DNA from: Treponema sp. JC4
Lineage (GTDB): Bacteria > Spirochaetota > Spirochaetia > Treponematales > Treponemataceae
NCBI RefSeq assembly: GCF_000260795.1
Contig: NZ_AJGU01000005.1
Span: 1-64,000 of the forward strand
Direction of reading: 5' to 3'
DNA length: 64,000 nucleotides
Positions 51,607 to 60,309 of this stretch are shown one piece after another (the first letter of the stretch is position 1; every line of letters starts with the position of its first letter). Made by a program: the position numbers and the translations under genes. Under the pieces are notes generated by a model that was not told the DNA's origin, did not search any database, and worked only from the letters and a program-made list of their open reading frames with translations.

Positions 51607-52851
51607 ATGATAAAGAAATTGTTATTTTGTCTGTTTATTTCAGTTGGATTTTCAATCACCGCTCTTTCTGCCCAGGAGCAGAATCTGGGGGACGGGCAGA
51701 AAATTATTTACACAGAACGCCAGCAGCAGCTTATGCTTTCTCCGGAAAATATCCGGCTTGTAAAAGAGGCTGATGAAAGCAAGGGCGGATATCATCTTTA
51801 TGTCAAAAAATCTCCTTTTGTAGGGTCGATTTTGCTTACAGAAACAACAAAAGACCCTGCCGGCAAAATTGATAATTACGCTTATCGTGCGCCTGAATAT
51901 AATCCTGTTAATGGTGATGAAATCCGCATTCTGGACGGAAAAAAGCTTGATACAGATTATGCCCGTTACAGTCTTGTAGATTCTACCCCTGAAGAAACTG
52001 ACTTTTTTGGACTTGCCTTCCATATTTATATTCCTCCGAAGCTTGTTTACGGATATCCCTGGTCTCGTCACGGTGAAATTGAAATTGGAAAAGGAACCTT
52101 TATCAATATCAGAACCTATGAAAAGCCTTATGCAGATTATACTGGCGACTATATGGATAACCCTTATATGTTTGATCTGGTTACTAAAAAAAGACCAAAG
52201 CCAGCTCCTCTTCCTGAACCGGAGCCAGAGCCTGAGCCGGAAGTTATTCTTACAAATGATTATAACCCTGTTGCCAGCGAAGCCTTTAAGGAAATTGATA
52301 ACGGAATGATTTATTCAAAAGGTCCTGCAACAATTGTAGAAGATATTATGGGCGTTATCGATGGATTTGATAAAACAAAGCCTCTTGATTTGGTTCTTGC
52401 TGTTGATGCTACAGGCAGTATGAAGGATGATATTGATGAGCTGAAGGCCCGCCTTGAACCTGAACTCCGCAAGGTATTCGGGGAAAGTCCTGATGCCCGC
52501 TTTGGTCTGCTTTTCTACCGTGACTACGGCGACAACTACAAGTATATGAATCTTCCGGTTAAGCTTTTTGCCTTTACTCAGAATTATGAAAGCTTTAGTG
52601 CTAACCTTAAGTCTATAAGCATGAATGGCCGCGAAGGTGGAGATGTTCCTGAAGCTGTTTATGAAGCTCTTTATGCAAGTGCAGAATTCTTTGAATGGAG
52701 ACCGGATTCAGACCGTCAGATTCTTTTGATTGGTGATGCAGAACCGCATCCTTATCCGCGTATGAGCGGAAAATATTCTAAAGAATATGTAATGGGTGTA
52801 GCAGAAAAGAAAGGTATTAAAGTTCATACAATTCTGTTGCCATCTAACTAG
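51607..52851 (+). CDS. Exported von Willebrand factor A domain protein
   Basis: A 414-residue protein with a signal peptide (to about LSA-Q, residue 22), an N-terminal domain of about 180 residues without recognised homology, and a proline-glutamate linker (PLPEPEPEPEPE, about 205). A vWA domain follows at about 245-410 with the MIDAS-like DATGSMKDDID and GDAEPHPYP. It probably mediates metal-dependent adhesion or protein interaction at the cell envelope. Tandem ATGs (51604, 51607) follow a TAAAAT box (51594-51599) by four and seven bases; the second fits the leaderless pattern better. Ends at structured element D. Confidence 0.8.
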   Translation: MIKKLLFCLFISVGFSITALSAQEQNLGDGQKIIYTERQQQLMLSPENIRLVKEADESKGGYHLYVKKSPFVGSILLTETTKDPAGKIDNYAYRAPEYNPVNGDEIRILDGKKLDTDYARYSLVDSTPEETDFFGLAFHIYIPPKLVYGYPWSRHGEIEIGKGTFINIRTYEKPYADYTGDYMDNPYMFDLVTKKRPKPAPLPEPEPEPEPEVILTNDYNPVASEAFKEIDNGMIYSKGPATIVEDIMGVIDGFDKTKPLDLVLAVDATGSMKDDIDELKARLEPELRKVFGESPDARFGLLFYRDYGDNYKYMNLPVKLFAFTQNYESFSANLKSISMNGREGGDVPEAVYEALYASAEFFEWRPDSDRQILLIGDAEPHPYPRMSGKYSKEYVMGVAEKKGIKVHTILLPSN

Positions 52852-53025
52852 AAAGTTTAGGTGAAACTGGCGCGAGGGCAGATAGCGTGGGGCAAAAATT
52901 AGTAACGGTAAAAATATAAAATACAATTGTCTATTTTTTTACCGTTACTATTTCATAACAAAAATAGCATGTAGCGAGGTACCGAGCGGTTTTGCCACAT
53001 GCTATCTGTCCGGGAGCTAACTTTT
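52852..53025 (+). repeat. Structured intergenic element family 1, divergent copy D
   Basis: A 19-position second stem, CAGATAGCGTGGGGCAAAA with TTTTGCCACATGCTATCTG (one mismatch, one G-U). A third stem AGTAACGGTAAAAA/TTTTTACCGTTACT. The motif GCATGTAGCG and the GCGGTTTTG strand are kept. CAAAAACACT is reduced to CAAAAATTA and the TTCTATAGTTTC motif is missing. Outer arms are weak (AAAGTT/AACTTT). It lies between the convergent vWA and galE genes. Confidence 0.6.
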
Positions 53026-53039
53026 AGTTAAAGTCTATA

Positions 53040-53999
53040 CTACTTGTAAACTTCCCAAGTTGTCTTAACCAGTGTATCAACATCGCTGTATTTTGGTTCC
53101 CAGCCGAGCAATTCTTTTGCAAGTTTTGAACTTGTGTAAAGGCTTGCAGGGTCACCAGGGCGGCGTGGAGCGTCTTCTGCAGGAATTGGCTTTCCTGTGA
53201 TTTTGCGGGCAGCGTCAAGAAGCTCTTTTACTGTTGTTCCCTTTTCTGTTCCCAGGTTCAATTTAATGCTTTTATCATTCTTTGCAATGTAATCCAAAGC
53301 CATTACGTGAGCACGGGCAAGGTCTGTTACGTGAACATAATCGCGGATACAGGTTCCGTCGCGTGTGTCGTAGTCAGTTCCAAATACTTTGAGTTCGCGC
53401 TGGCCAAGGGCTGCTTCCATAATACGTGGAAGAAGATTTTCAGGTTTCTGTTCAAGACCGCGGATTTTTCCTTCAGGATCATAACCTGCTGCGTTGAAGT
53501 AGCGGAGAGCTGCAAAGCGCATTCCCTTAAGCTGATCGTACCAGCCCATAAAGCGTTCAATTTCAAGCTTTGTGAATCCGTAGTAGTTGATTGGATTCTG
53601 AGGATGATTTTCGTCCATTGGAAGATACTGTGGTTCTCCGAAAGTTGCAGCAGAAGAAGAGAAAATCATTTTTTTACAGTTGTGGGCAACAGCTGCGTTC
53701 ATGATGTTCAAAGTACCTGTGATGTTGTTTACGCTGTATTTTTCTGGCGCAATCATAGATTCGCCTGCTGCCTTAAATGCTGCAAGGTGAACAAATGCGT
53801 CAAAGCCGCGTGCAAAAGCTGCATCCAAATCAGCTGGAATCAAAATGTTTCCATAAATAAAGTCATTTTCAGGGAAAAGGTTTACGCGCAATCCTGAAGA
53901 AAGGTTATCAAATACAGTTACCTTGTGGCCTGCTGCCATCATCTCTTTTACAACGTGGCTTCCGATATATCCGGCACCACCAATTACTAATACTTTCAT
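53040..53999 (-). CDS. galE: UDP-glucose 4-epimerase
   Basis: Interconverts UDP-glucose and UDP-galactose for sugar catabolism or envelope glycans. The 319-residue SDR-fold protein begins MKVLVIGGAGYIGSHVVKEM (NAD-binding GxxGxxG), has the catalytic SSSAATFG serine region and YYGFTKLEIERFM (Y-x3-K), and RDGTCIRDYVHVTDLARAH near the substrate site. The start is ATG at 53999 after GGAGGT; an upstream in-frame extension is rejected. It lies 17 bases after a lipoprotein gene, so they are co-transcribed. A functional link to galactofuranose uptake is possible but unproven. Confidence 0.95.
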   Translation of the reverse strand: MKVLVIGGAGYIGSHVVKEMMAAGHKVTVFDNLSSGLRVNLFPENDFIYGNILIPADLDAAFARGFDAFVHLAAFKAAGESMIAPEKYSVNNITGTLNIMNAAVAHNCKKMIFSSSAATFGEPQYLPMDENHPQNPINYYGFTKLEIERFMGWYDQLKGMRFAALRYFNAAGYDPEGKIRGLEQKPENLLPRIMEAALGQRELKVFGTDYDTRDGTCIRDYVHVTDLARAHVMALDYIAKNDKSIKLNLGTEKGTTVKELLDAARKITGKPIPAEDAPRRPGDPASLYTSSKLAKELLGWEPKYSDVDTLVKTTWEVYK

Positions 54000-54016
54000 A
54001 TGTACGACCTCCAAAT

Positions 54017-54433
54017 TTATTTCTCGTATACTAAAACCGTAATGTACGGCTCATCAGTCTTTTTTAATTCTGTATTTATTCGTACCCAGAATCCTTCAAT
54101 TAATTCTTTTCCTTCCGGAATCTGTGATTTCAGCTGTTCTTCCGAGTGGTCAACATTGATTCCGCTGCCTGTAAGAACCTCCAGCTTGTCTGCTGTTTTC
54201 CCTAAAGCCCTGGAAAGCTTATCAGTTTTTCCATCAATTGCAGCTTCTACCCATTCCGGAAGAGGCATGCCGAATCCCTTGTACTTCCAGTCGTCAAAGC
54301 GGGAATTATTTTTTTCTGATTTATATGACGGAGCTGCTTTCTTTTCCTGTTCAGCTGCAGAAGTCGAATTTGAAGCACAGCCCAGCAAAAATATGGTGAG
54401 TAAGATTACAATTGAAGAACAAATTTTTTTCAT
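54017..54433 (-). CDS. Small lipoprotein of unknown function
   Basis: A 138-residue lipoprotein with signal MKKICSSIVILLTIFLLGC (Cys 19), a serine/alanine/lysine-rich linker and a compact C-terminal domain (FDDWKYKGFGMPLPEWVEAAIDG; FWVRINTELKKTDEPYITVLVYEK). I do not recognise the family. ATG at 54433 lies seven bases after a TATTAT box with TTAACA upstream, so a leaderless start is predicted. First gene of a two-gene unit with galE. Confidence 0.8.
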   Translation of the reverse strand: MKKICSSIVILLTIFLLGCASNSTSAAEQEKKAAPSYKSEKNNSRFDDWKYKGFGMPLPEWVEAAIDGKTDKLSRALGKTADKLEVLTGSGINVDHSEEQLKSQIPEGKELIEGFWVRINTELKKTDEPYITVLVYEK

Positions 54434-54440
54434 CTCTTTT

Positions 54441-54469
54441 ATAATAACATACAAAAAATGACTTGTTAA
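54441..54469 (-). promoter_or_regulatory. Promoter of the lipoprotein-galE unit, leaderless
   Basis: On the minus strand, TTAACA (54469-54464), 17 bases and TATTAT (54446-54441), then seven bases to ATG. Confidence 0.65.
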
Positions 54470-54550
54470 TGCGCTTTTAGCTAAAACTCAAAATTAGACC
54501 ATACTATTCTCAAAGCTATTTCCGTAATTTTAAATATGTAACCTTAACGG

Positions 54551-54579
54551 TTTAAAAAAGTTTAAATTTCGGGTAGACT
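54551..54579 (+). promoter_or_regulatory. Promoter of the TPR lipoprotein gene, leaderless
   Basis: TTTAAA (54551-54556), 17 bases and TAGACT (54574-54579), then six bases to ATG at 54586. No Shine-Dalgarno. Confidence 0.5.
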
Positions 54580-54585
54580 AAAATT

Positions 54586-54984
54586 ATGAAAAAAATTTTT
54601 ATCGTTACATGCATTGCATCACTTTTTCTTTTATTTTCATGCGCATCATTAAAAAGTGTTCCACAGGATTTAACTGCAGCACAGATTATTCAGATGGGAC
54701 AGAATTATCTTGATACAGGTGATTATAAATCGGCTGAACTTTGTTACAACACTGTTCTTGAACGCTATGGTACAAATGCCGCTGTTTATGTAGAGGCTAA
54801 GTACGAGCTTGGTAATGTTTATTATAAATCAAAGCAGTATCAGCAGGCTTATGATACATTAACTGAACTTCTTGATATCTACGGTTATTCACAGGGACAG
54901 CTTCCTGGCGCTTATAAAAAGCTTGCTCAGATTGGCCTTGATAAGATTCCGGAAAACAAAATTACTAAAAAACAGGGATATTAA
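54586..54984 (+). CDS. Small TPR lipoprotein (BamD-like fold)
   Basis: The 132-residue protein has a lipoprotein signal (CIASLFLLFSC, Cys 19) and about two tetratricopeptide units: AAQIIQMGQNYLDTGDYKSAELCYNTVLERYG and AKYELGNVYYKSKQYQQAYDTLTELLDIYG. The arrangement resembles the N-terminal part of BamD/YfiO lipoproteins but is much shorter, so a scaffold role is inferred, not BamD itself. It is 11 bases upstream of the GH3 lipoprotein gene. Confidence 0.78.
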   Translation: MKKIFIVTCIASLFLLFSCASLKSVPQDLTAAQIIQMGQNYLDTGDYKSAELCYNTVLERYGTNAAVYVEAKYELGNVYYKSKQYQQAYDTLTELLDIYGYSQGQLPGAYKKLAQIGLDKIPENKITKKQGY

Positions 54985-54995
54985 TAAGCAGCTGT

Positions 54996-56147
54996 ATGAA
55001 AAAGCATATATTCCTGCTGATATCATCTAGTTTTTTTCTTTTTTCCGCTTGTGCAACATTAAATACAAAGTCAGAAAACTCTTATGACAGCAAAATCACA
55101 AAAACTGCAGAAGAGCTTCTTTCTGAAATGACTCTGGAAGAAAAGGTCGGCCAGCTTTTTGTGATCCAACCCGATCAGCTTGATTTGAAATTCGGTAGCG
55201 TAAAAAATTATAAATACTGGAAATCTTTACCTGCATCTCAGAAAAAAAATCTTCAAAAATATCCGGTTGGCGGCTTTATAATTTTTGGCGGCAATATTAA
55301 ATCAGAAAAACAGCTTAAGGCCTTGAATGCCCAGCTTAAATCTGCCTGCAAAATCACTCCTTTTATGGCTGTTGATGAAGAAGGTGGCAGGGTTACCCGT
55401 CTTGCAAAAACTAAGTCTCTGGGGCTTAAAAATGTCGATTCAATGGAAGAAATTGGTTCGACAGGAGATATAAAAAAAGCCCGTCAGGCTGGTCAATACA
55501 TTGGCTCTTATCTTTACGATTACGGTTTTAACTGGGATTTTGCTCCTGTAACTGATGTAAATACTAATCCTGAAAACAGGGTAATTGGAAACCGGGCTTT
55601 TGGAAGTGACCCGAATCTTGTAGCAGATATGGCAGGCGCTTATCTTGATGGACTTCATTCTCATAAGGTTATGGGCTGTATAAAGCATTTTCCTGGTCAT
55701 GGTGACACAAAGGATGATACCCACGTGGATTTTGTTTACGTTGCTAAAAACTGGGACGAACTTAAACAATGTGAGCTTATTCCATTTGTAAAGAACTTAA
55801 AGAAGGCAGACAGTGTGATGATGGCTCATGTTACGGTTCCTGCTGTTTCCGGCGAAGAAATTCCTGCATCTCTTTCTACGGAGATGATTGTTGGAAAACT
55901 CCGCGGTGAACTTGGCTATAAGGGACTTATTCTTACAGATTCTCTGGGAATGGGGGCAATTAAAAAGCATTACGGTGCTGGCAATGCTGCGGTAATGGCC
56001 TTTAATGCCGGAAACGATATCATTCTTATGCCGGCTGAATTCTACAAAGCCTGGGACGGAATGCTTGAAGCCTGCCGGAATGGTGAAATTTCTGAAAAAA
56101 GACTTAACGAGAGTGTTTTACGAATACTAAAAACGAAGGGATATTAA
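54996..56147 (+). CDS. nagZ: Beta-N-acetylhexosaminidase, GH3 lipoprotein (NagZ-like)
   Basis: Cleaves N-acetylglucosamine from muropeptides or glycans. The 383-residue protein has a lipoprotein signal (SSFFLFSAC, Cys about 19). The GH3 catalytic barrel has DEEGGRVTRLAKT, the NagZ-class KHFPGHGDTKDDTH with the acid/base histidine (about 229-240), and nucleophile aspartate in LILTDSLGMGAI. The lipid anchor implies action in the periplasm, not the cytoplasm as for Escherichia coli NagZ. Its stop overlaps the next start (TAATG). Confidence 0.88.
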   Translation: MKKHIFLLISSSFFLFSACATLNTKSENSYDSKITKTAEELLSEMTLEEKVGQLFVIQPDQLDLKFGSVKNYKYWKSLPASQKKNLQKYPVGGFIIFGGNIKSEKQLKALNAQLKSACKITPFMAVDEEGGRVTRLAKTKSLGLKNVDSMEEIGSTGDIKKARQAGQYIGSYLYDYGFNWDFAPVTDVNTNPENRVIGNRAFGSDPNLVADMAGAYLDGLHSHKVMGCIKHFPGHGDTKDDTHVDFVYVAKNWDELKQCELIPFVKNLKKADSVMMAHVTVPAVSGEEIPASLSTEMIVGKLRGELGYKGLILTDSLGMGAIKKHYGAGNAAVMAFNAGNDIILMPAEFYKAWDGMLEACRNGEISEKRLNESVLRILKTKGY

Positions 56148-57358
56148 TGACAGATATTAGAACTTTTATGAATGAAAATCGCGGTCTTGCGATTGAACTT
56201 GAAAAACTTTTAACTTCAATTAAAGCTATGGCTCCTCAGAACGGTGGAGACGGAGAAAGCGAAAAATGCGCTGCCCTCAAAAAATGGCTCTTTTTACACG
56301 GTTTTGAACATCTTGAACAGTATGACGCACCGGACAGCCGTGTAAGCTCGGGTGTACGTCCTAACCTTGTTGCAACAATTCCTGGACAGAGTGATGAGCA
56401 CACAGTATGGAGTATTGCCCATATGGATGTTGTTCCTACCGGCGATCTTAAACTCTGGAATACAAATCCATGGGAATGTGTTGAAAAAGACGGCCTTTTG
56501 TATGGACGTGGTGTAGAAGATAACCAGCAGGGACTGGTTTCTGGCGTTCTTGCTGCCCTCTACTTTATTAAGAATAAAATTACTCCGGCTTATACTGTAA
56601 AACTTCTTTTTGCAGCCGATGAAGAATGCGGTAGTGACCTTGGTATGGTCTGGCTTTTGAAAAATACAGAGCTTTTCAAAAAGCAGGATTTAATTTTGAT
56701 TCCGGACGGAGGAGATCCTAAAGGCGAAACAATCGAAATTGCAGAAAAGAACCTTATGTGGCTTAGAGTTCATGTATTTGGAAAGCAGACTCATGGTTCC
56801 CGCCCGGACAGCGGAGCAAATGCCTGCCTTGCAGCCAGTGAACTTGCCCTTAAAATTAACGGTCTTGAAAAGGTTTTTGATAAGCGGGATCCTCTTTTTG
56901 AGCCTCCATATTCAACCTTCCAGCCGACAATGCGCCTTAAGAATGTAGACGGCATCAATATTATTCCTGGTGAAGATGTAAGCTGCTTTGACTGCAGAAT
57001 TCTTCCTTGTTATACCCTTGCCCAGGTAAAAGAAAAGGTTGATGAAATCTGTTCTGAAGTTGAAAAGAAATACGGGGTAAAAATCGAATACGAGGTTCCT
57101 CAGAAATCAGAATCTCCTGCAAGTCCTGCAGATGCTCCTGTTGTAAGAAAACTTGCCGAAGCACTTAAAAAGGTTCACGGAATTGATGCTAAGTGCATTG
57201 GTATTGGTGGCGGAACTGTTGCTGCAGAACTTCGCCGTGAAGGAATTGATGCTGCCGTATGGAGTACTCTTGATGATCAGGCTCATCAGCCTAATGAATA
57301 CTGCAAGGTGGAAAATCTTCTTGCAGATGCTATGACACTTGTAGAAATGTTCAGATAG
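56147..57358 (+). CDS. M20-family metallopeptidase/deacylase
   Basis: A 403-residue zinc hydrolase. Metal-site residues are visible in AHMDVVPTG (His, Asp), GRGVEDNQQGLV (bridging Asp), FAADEECGSD (Glu-Glu), and the C-terminal DQAHQPNEY histidine. The dimerisation lid domain spans about 195-310. DapE, ArgE and Xaa-His/PepV-like dipeptidases share this layout; IKAMAPQNGGDGE and the PDGGDP motif favour a dipeptidase-type enzyme that may process muropeptide-derived peptides with the upstream hexosaminidase. Overlaps the hexosaminidase stop by one base. Confidence 0.85.
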   Translation: MTDIRTFMNENRGLAIELEKLLTSIKAMAPQNGGDGESEKCAALKKWLFLHGFEHLEQYDAPDSRVSSGVRPNLVATIPGQSDEHTVWSIAHMDVVPTGDLKLWNTNPWECVEKDGLLYGRGVEDNQQGLVSGVLAALYFIKNKITPAYTVKLLFAADEECGSDLGMVWLLKNTELFKKQDLILIPDGGDPKGETIEIAEKNLMWLRVHVFGKQTHGSRPDSGANACLAASELALKINGLEKVFDKRDPLFEPPYSTFQPTMRLKNVDGINIIPGEDVSCFDCRILPCYTLAQVKEKVDEICSEVEKKYGVKIEYEVPQKSESPASPADAPVVRKLAEALKKVHGIDAKCIGIGGGTVAAELRREGIDAAVWSTLDDQAHQPNEYCKVENLLADAMTLVEMFR

Positions 57359-57377
57359 GTAAAATAAAAATGCTTTC

Positions 57378-57512
57378 GTGGGGAACTCTGTTTTGTTCCG
57401 CCGAGAAATGCAGGAACGCGGTATGAATAAGAAAGCCTTATTCGTTACCGCGTTTTTTTTATGGGTAACGTTCTGCTAGCGTTTCTATGCTACACAAAAC
57501 AGAGTTCCCCAC
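57378..57512 (+). repeat. Structured 3'-end element, copy Y (after the M20 gene)
   Basis: A 135-bp element bounded by a perfect 19-bp inverted repeat (57378-57396 and 57494-57512; arms GTGGGGAACTCTGTTTTGT and its complement). Inside are CCGCCGAGAAATGCAGGAAC, a strong terminator hairpin and TAGCGTTTCTATGCTA, shared with copy X at 3866-4000. The upstream flank AAATGCTTTCG is also shared. It sits at the 3' end of the M20 peptidase gene and faces mraY. Confidence 0.78.
57415..57460 (+). terminator. Terminator inside copy Y
   Basis: AACGCGGTA-GAATAAG pairs with CTTATTC-TTACCGCGTT, followed by eight T residues. It ends the lipoprotein-hexosaminidase-peptidase transcript. Confidence 0.85.
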
Positions 57513-57526
57513 TAAGTTCTTTTCTA

Positions 57527-58603
57527 CTATCGGATTTTAAAGAACATACCTAATAAGATAATAGAAATAAGAATCTGCATCATCATGAATTTCAGCAGAA
57601 CCTGAGTTGGAGACCAGCCGTGGTTCTTTCGCATATGATCATGAAGAGGGAAGCGGATTGTAGAGAAAATCTTAATCTTGAAAAAGCGAAGCAGGAAAAC
57701 TTTAAGAAGTCCCATACCGCCGTTTATAAAGATGATGAAAGAGGTTGCAAGAATCAGAAATGGGTTGCAGCTTGCCATAACGCAGACTCCGATAAAGAAA
57801 CCAAGAGCGCGGCTTCCGGCATCTCCCATAAGACACTGGCTTGGGAAGGCGTTGTGCCACAAATAGCCCATTACTACACCGGCAAGGGCAAAAATCATAA
57901 CAGCCCAGCGGGCACCAAAGGCAAAGTGAGGAACCAGAAGGTAATCTGCAATATCCTTGTGACCAAGAATAAAGTAGAAAACACAGCCCAGAGTCAAAAG
58001 GGCAAGAAGAACAAGAGTTCCTGAAAGACCGTCAATTCCATCTGTACAGTTTGTTGTATTGATAGAAGCCCAGATAAGAACTGTAGATACAATTACAAAT
58101 ACAATTTTATTTACCGCAACCTGATTTGTCAGGAAGGGCAGCCAGAAGCGGACAATTCCGTCTTCACTAGAAAGCTTGAGAGCATTGTAAATTACCAGAG
58201 ATGCTGCAATACCAATCACTAAATCAAGGGCACCCTTAAGGTATTCACCCCAGGAAGAAATGCTTCTGTCGTCTAAAAAGCCTGTAAGCATTGTAAGCCA
58301 GGTTAAAAGAAGAACTGCTGTCTGCGCAAAAGACATTGGAATCAAAAGAAAGCAGAGGGCAACAAAAATTGTAATAAATACACTGCCGGCTCCTGTTGGC
58401 TTTCCCTTTGCAGCTTCGGCATTTTCCTTGATTGTGAATTCGCGGCCACGGTCGTGGGGAAGAATGTTATAGAAATTTGGAATAAGAGTCATTGAAAGAA
58501 AGAATCCCAGGTAGAGGGCAAGAACAATCAGAACTGTATAGGAAGTGAAAAGTCTTGCTGGTCCAAAAAATTCTTTTAAATACTGACCAAAATAATAAAG
58601 CAT
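57527..58603 (-). CDS. mraY: Phospho-N-acetylmuramoyl-pentapeptide transferase
   Basis: Makes lipid I by transferring phospho-MurNAc-pentapeptide to undecaprenyl phosphate in the inner membrane. The 358-residue, ten-TM protein carries the MraY motifs: KGKPTGAGS, GFLDDRSIS (Asp-Asp), NTTNCTDGIDGL, MGDAGSRALG and the cytoplasmic loop RFPLHDHMRKNHGWS (His-rich). It is away from any division/cell-wall cluster. AGAAGG precedes the ATG, with TATTAT just upstream, giving a very short leader. Confidence 0.95.
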   Translation of the reverse strand: MLYYFGQYLKEFFGPARLFTSYTVLIVLALYLGFFLSMTLIPNFYNILPHDRGREFTIKENAEAAKGKPTGAGSVFITIFVALCFLLIPMSFAQTAVLLLTWLTMLTGFLDDRSISSWGEYLKGALDLVIGIAASLVIYNALKLSSEDGIVRFWLPFLTNQVAVNKIVFVIVSTVLIWASINTTNCTDGIDGLSGTLVLLALLTLGCVFYFILGHKDIADYLLVPHFAFGARWAVMIFALAGVVMGYLWHNAFPSQCLMGDAGSRALGFFIGVCVMASCNPFLILATSFIIFINGGMGLLKVFLLRFFKIKIFSTIRFPLHDHMRKNHGWSPTQVLLKFMMMQILISIILLGMFFKIR

Positions 58604-58630
58604 AAAAAACCTTCTATAATAAAATATGAA

Positions 58631-60253
58631 TTATAAACTTATGTGAGACATTCCTGTGAAAATCAAGGAAACGTTGTGTTCTTCACAGAAATCAATCAGC
58701 TCTTTATCATCGACAGAACCGCCGGTTTCTATGATTGTTGATAGTCCAAGATTAACAAGACGGATAATCTCTTCTCCAAAACGGATTTTTTCATCACAGA
58801 CAAGAACATCTGCAATAGGATTGTCTGTTGGATTAAAGTCCGCATTACCATTGTGCATGATTGTAGTAGAAGTAACGTGATAATGAACTTCTCCAAGTGC
58901 CTTTTCCATTGAAGGACAGCCCTGCGAAATACCAACAACAGCATTCTGTTTAATAAGAATTGCACTGTAGGAGCGGGTTTTCAGCGCCAGAAGCATACCA
59001 AAGGCCAGCTCATCAGATTTAATCTGAGAAGGGCGGTTTTTAGTTTTGATATACCAGTGGTCAAAAAGAGAACGCTCATTAGTCTGAATCAAAAAGCCCC
59101 CGAAAACAAAGCGGGCTTCAAAATCTGAACGGTTTTGTTTTGTGGAGTAGATTAATTTAAGATTTTTATTCTGTGCAAAAATCTTTTTGGCGTCGTCTGT
59201 AAAATCAGGGGCAACTATGGCTATAAATTTTCCTTCCATAATTTTCGTTGCGGCATTCTGGTCAATAACAGCCGAACAGCCCAGAATTGCGTCTTCAACA
59301 TGCTGGGTATCGTAAATATAAGTTTTTGCATAGGAATCGACAATATTTGTAGCAATTGAAGCGCCCAGTATGTTACCGAATTTTATTGCAAAGGTAAAAA
59401 CTGTTCCTGCAAGAGGGGTAAACTGAGTCGTAAAATCATAATTATCTACGTTTGTAGAAGGAACGGTAAACTGAGTTTTTAGGTTTGAATAAAGATTATT
59501 CAGGATTTCCCAGCTCAAGGAAATGTCTTTAAAAAGTGCGTAATCAAGGTCTGTATAATTACAGTTTGCAAAGCTTGAATATTCTTTTTCTTCCGGCAGT
59601 CTGTAAAAGGCTGCTGACTGCTGCTTATTTGTTCCGTGCTTCAAAAGTGACTGGAATTTAAGCGGATAGCAGGCAAAAGTAGGGAAGTATTTTTTCTGCG
59701 AGGTATTGTACTTAAGGGAACCTGCAACACCGGCATCATAGGCTGCAACAAGATTCAGAGCCTTCTGTGCAATATAGGTTCTGAACTCCGGAGTAATATT
59801 ATCAGTTTTAAGCTGAATCATTGCTTCCTTGTAATCTGCAGGATCTGTAAGTACAAGAACATTTTCGTGATTATAAAAAGCATATCGTAATATTGAAGAA
59901 ATGCGGTAATCACAGGTTTTAATATCAAAGCGCTGGCTGTCCATATAATAAAAAGGATCCATATTTATACAGACAATATAGATGTTTCCGTCAATTAATT
60001 CCGAAGATTGATTAAAACTAACTTCTGAATTAAGGCTTGTTGAAACAATGCTGGTGATTACTTTTGAAATATCGTGAGCATAGGCAATATCTGCCGAAAG
60101 CGCCATTTCACGGGTTACAGGAACATGGTTTTTTCTGAGAAGCTCCTCAGTTTTATTTGCAGTCAGAATTGTCCAGCCGGACGCAGTAAGATACTGTGCA
60201 AATTCAACAATACCATCAGTGTCTTCCACGTGAATTAAAGCTCTTTTTGTCAT
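58631..60253 (-). CDS. purH: Divergent PurH homologue with degraded active sites
   Basis: A 540-residue protein colinear with bifunctional AICAR transformylase/IMP cyclohydrolase: N-terminal MGS-like domain (RALIHVEDTDGIVEFAQYL), VLTDPADYKEAM, NLVAAYDAGVAGSL, LKHGTNKQQSAAFYR, and C-terminal IIETGGSVDDKELIDFCEEHNVSLIFTGMSHI. Key motifs are lost: STGGT is TANKT, the GRVKTLHP-HGG block is missing, and the catalytic K-H-x-NPCG is K291-F292 in AIKFGNILG. The frame is intact and leaderless, so it is maintained; it may have another activity or serve as a structural partner. Divergent from aroA. Confidence 0.78.
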   Translation of the reverse strand: MTKRALIHVEDTDGIVEFAQYLTASGWTILTANKTEELLRKNHVPVTREMALSADIAYAHDISKVITSIVSTSLNSEVSFNQSSELIDGNIYIVCINMDPFYYMDSQRFDIKTCDYRISSILRYAFYNHENVLVLTDPADYKEAMIQLKTDNITPEFRTYIAQKALNLVAAYDAGVAGSLKYNTSQKKYFPTFACYPLKFQSLLKHGTNKQQSAAFYRLPEEKEYSSFANCNYTDLDYALFKDISLSWEILNNLYSNLKTQFTVPSTNVDNYDFTTQFTPLAGTVFTFAIKFGNILGASIATNIVDSYAKTYIYDTQHVEDAILGCSAVIDQNAATKIMEGKFIAIVAPDFTDDAKKIFAQNKNLKLIYSTKQNRSDFEARFVFGGFLIQTNERSLFDHWYIKTKNRPSQIKSDELAFGMLLALKTRSYSAILIKQNAVVGISQGCPSMEKALGEVHYHVTSTTIMHNGNADFNPTDNPIADVLVCDEKIRFGEEIIRLVNLGLSTIIETGGSVDDKELIDFCEEHNVSLIFTGMSHISL

Positions 60254-60259
60254 GTAATA

Positions 60260-60288
60260 ATTCTATCAAATAATAGGAAATTTTGAAA
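60260..60288 (-). promoter_or_regulatory. Promoter of the PurH-like gene, leaderless
   Basis: On the minus strand, TTTCAA (60288-60283), 17 bases and TAGAAT (60265-60260), then six bases to ATG at 60253. Confidence 0.5.
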
Positions 60289-60309
60289 GTTTTTGTTACA
60301 ATGGGCGAT

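Noticed and set aside
24976-53025. CRISPR array formed by the dispersed repeats
   Set aside because: Copies are tens of kilobases apart, in both orientations and long; there are no regular spacers or cas genes.
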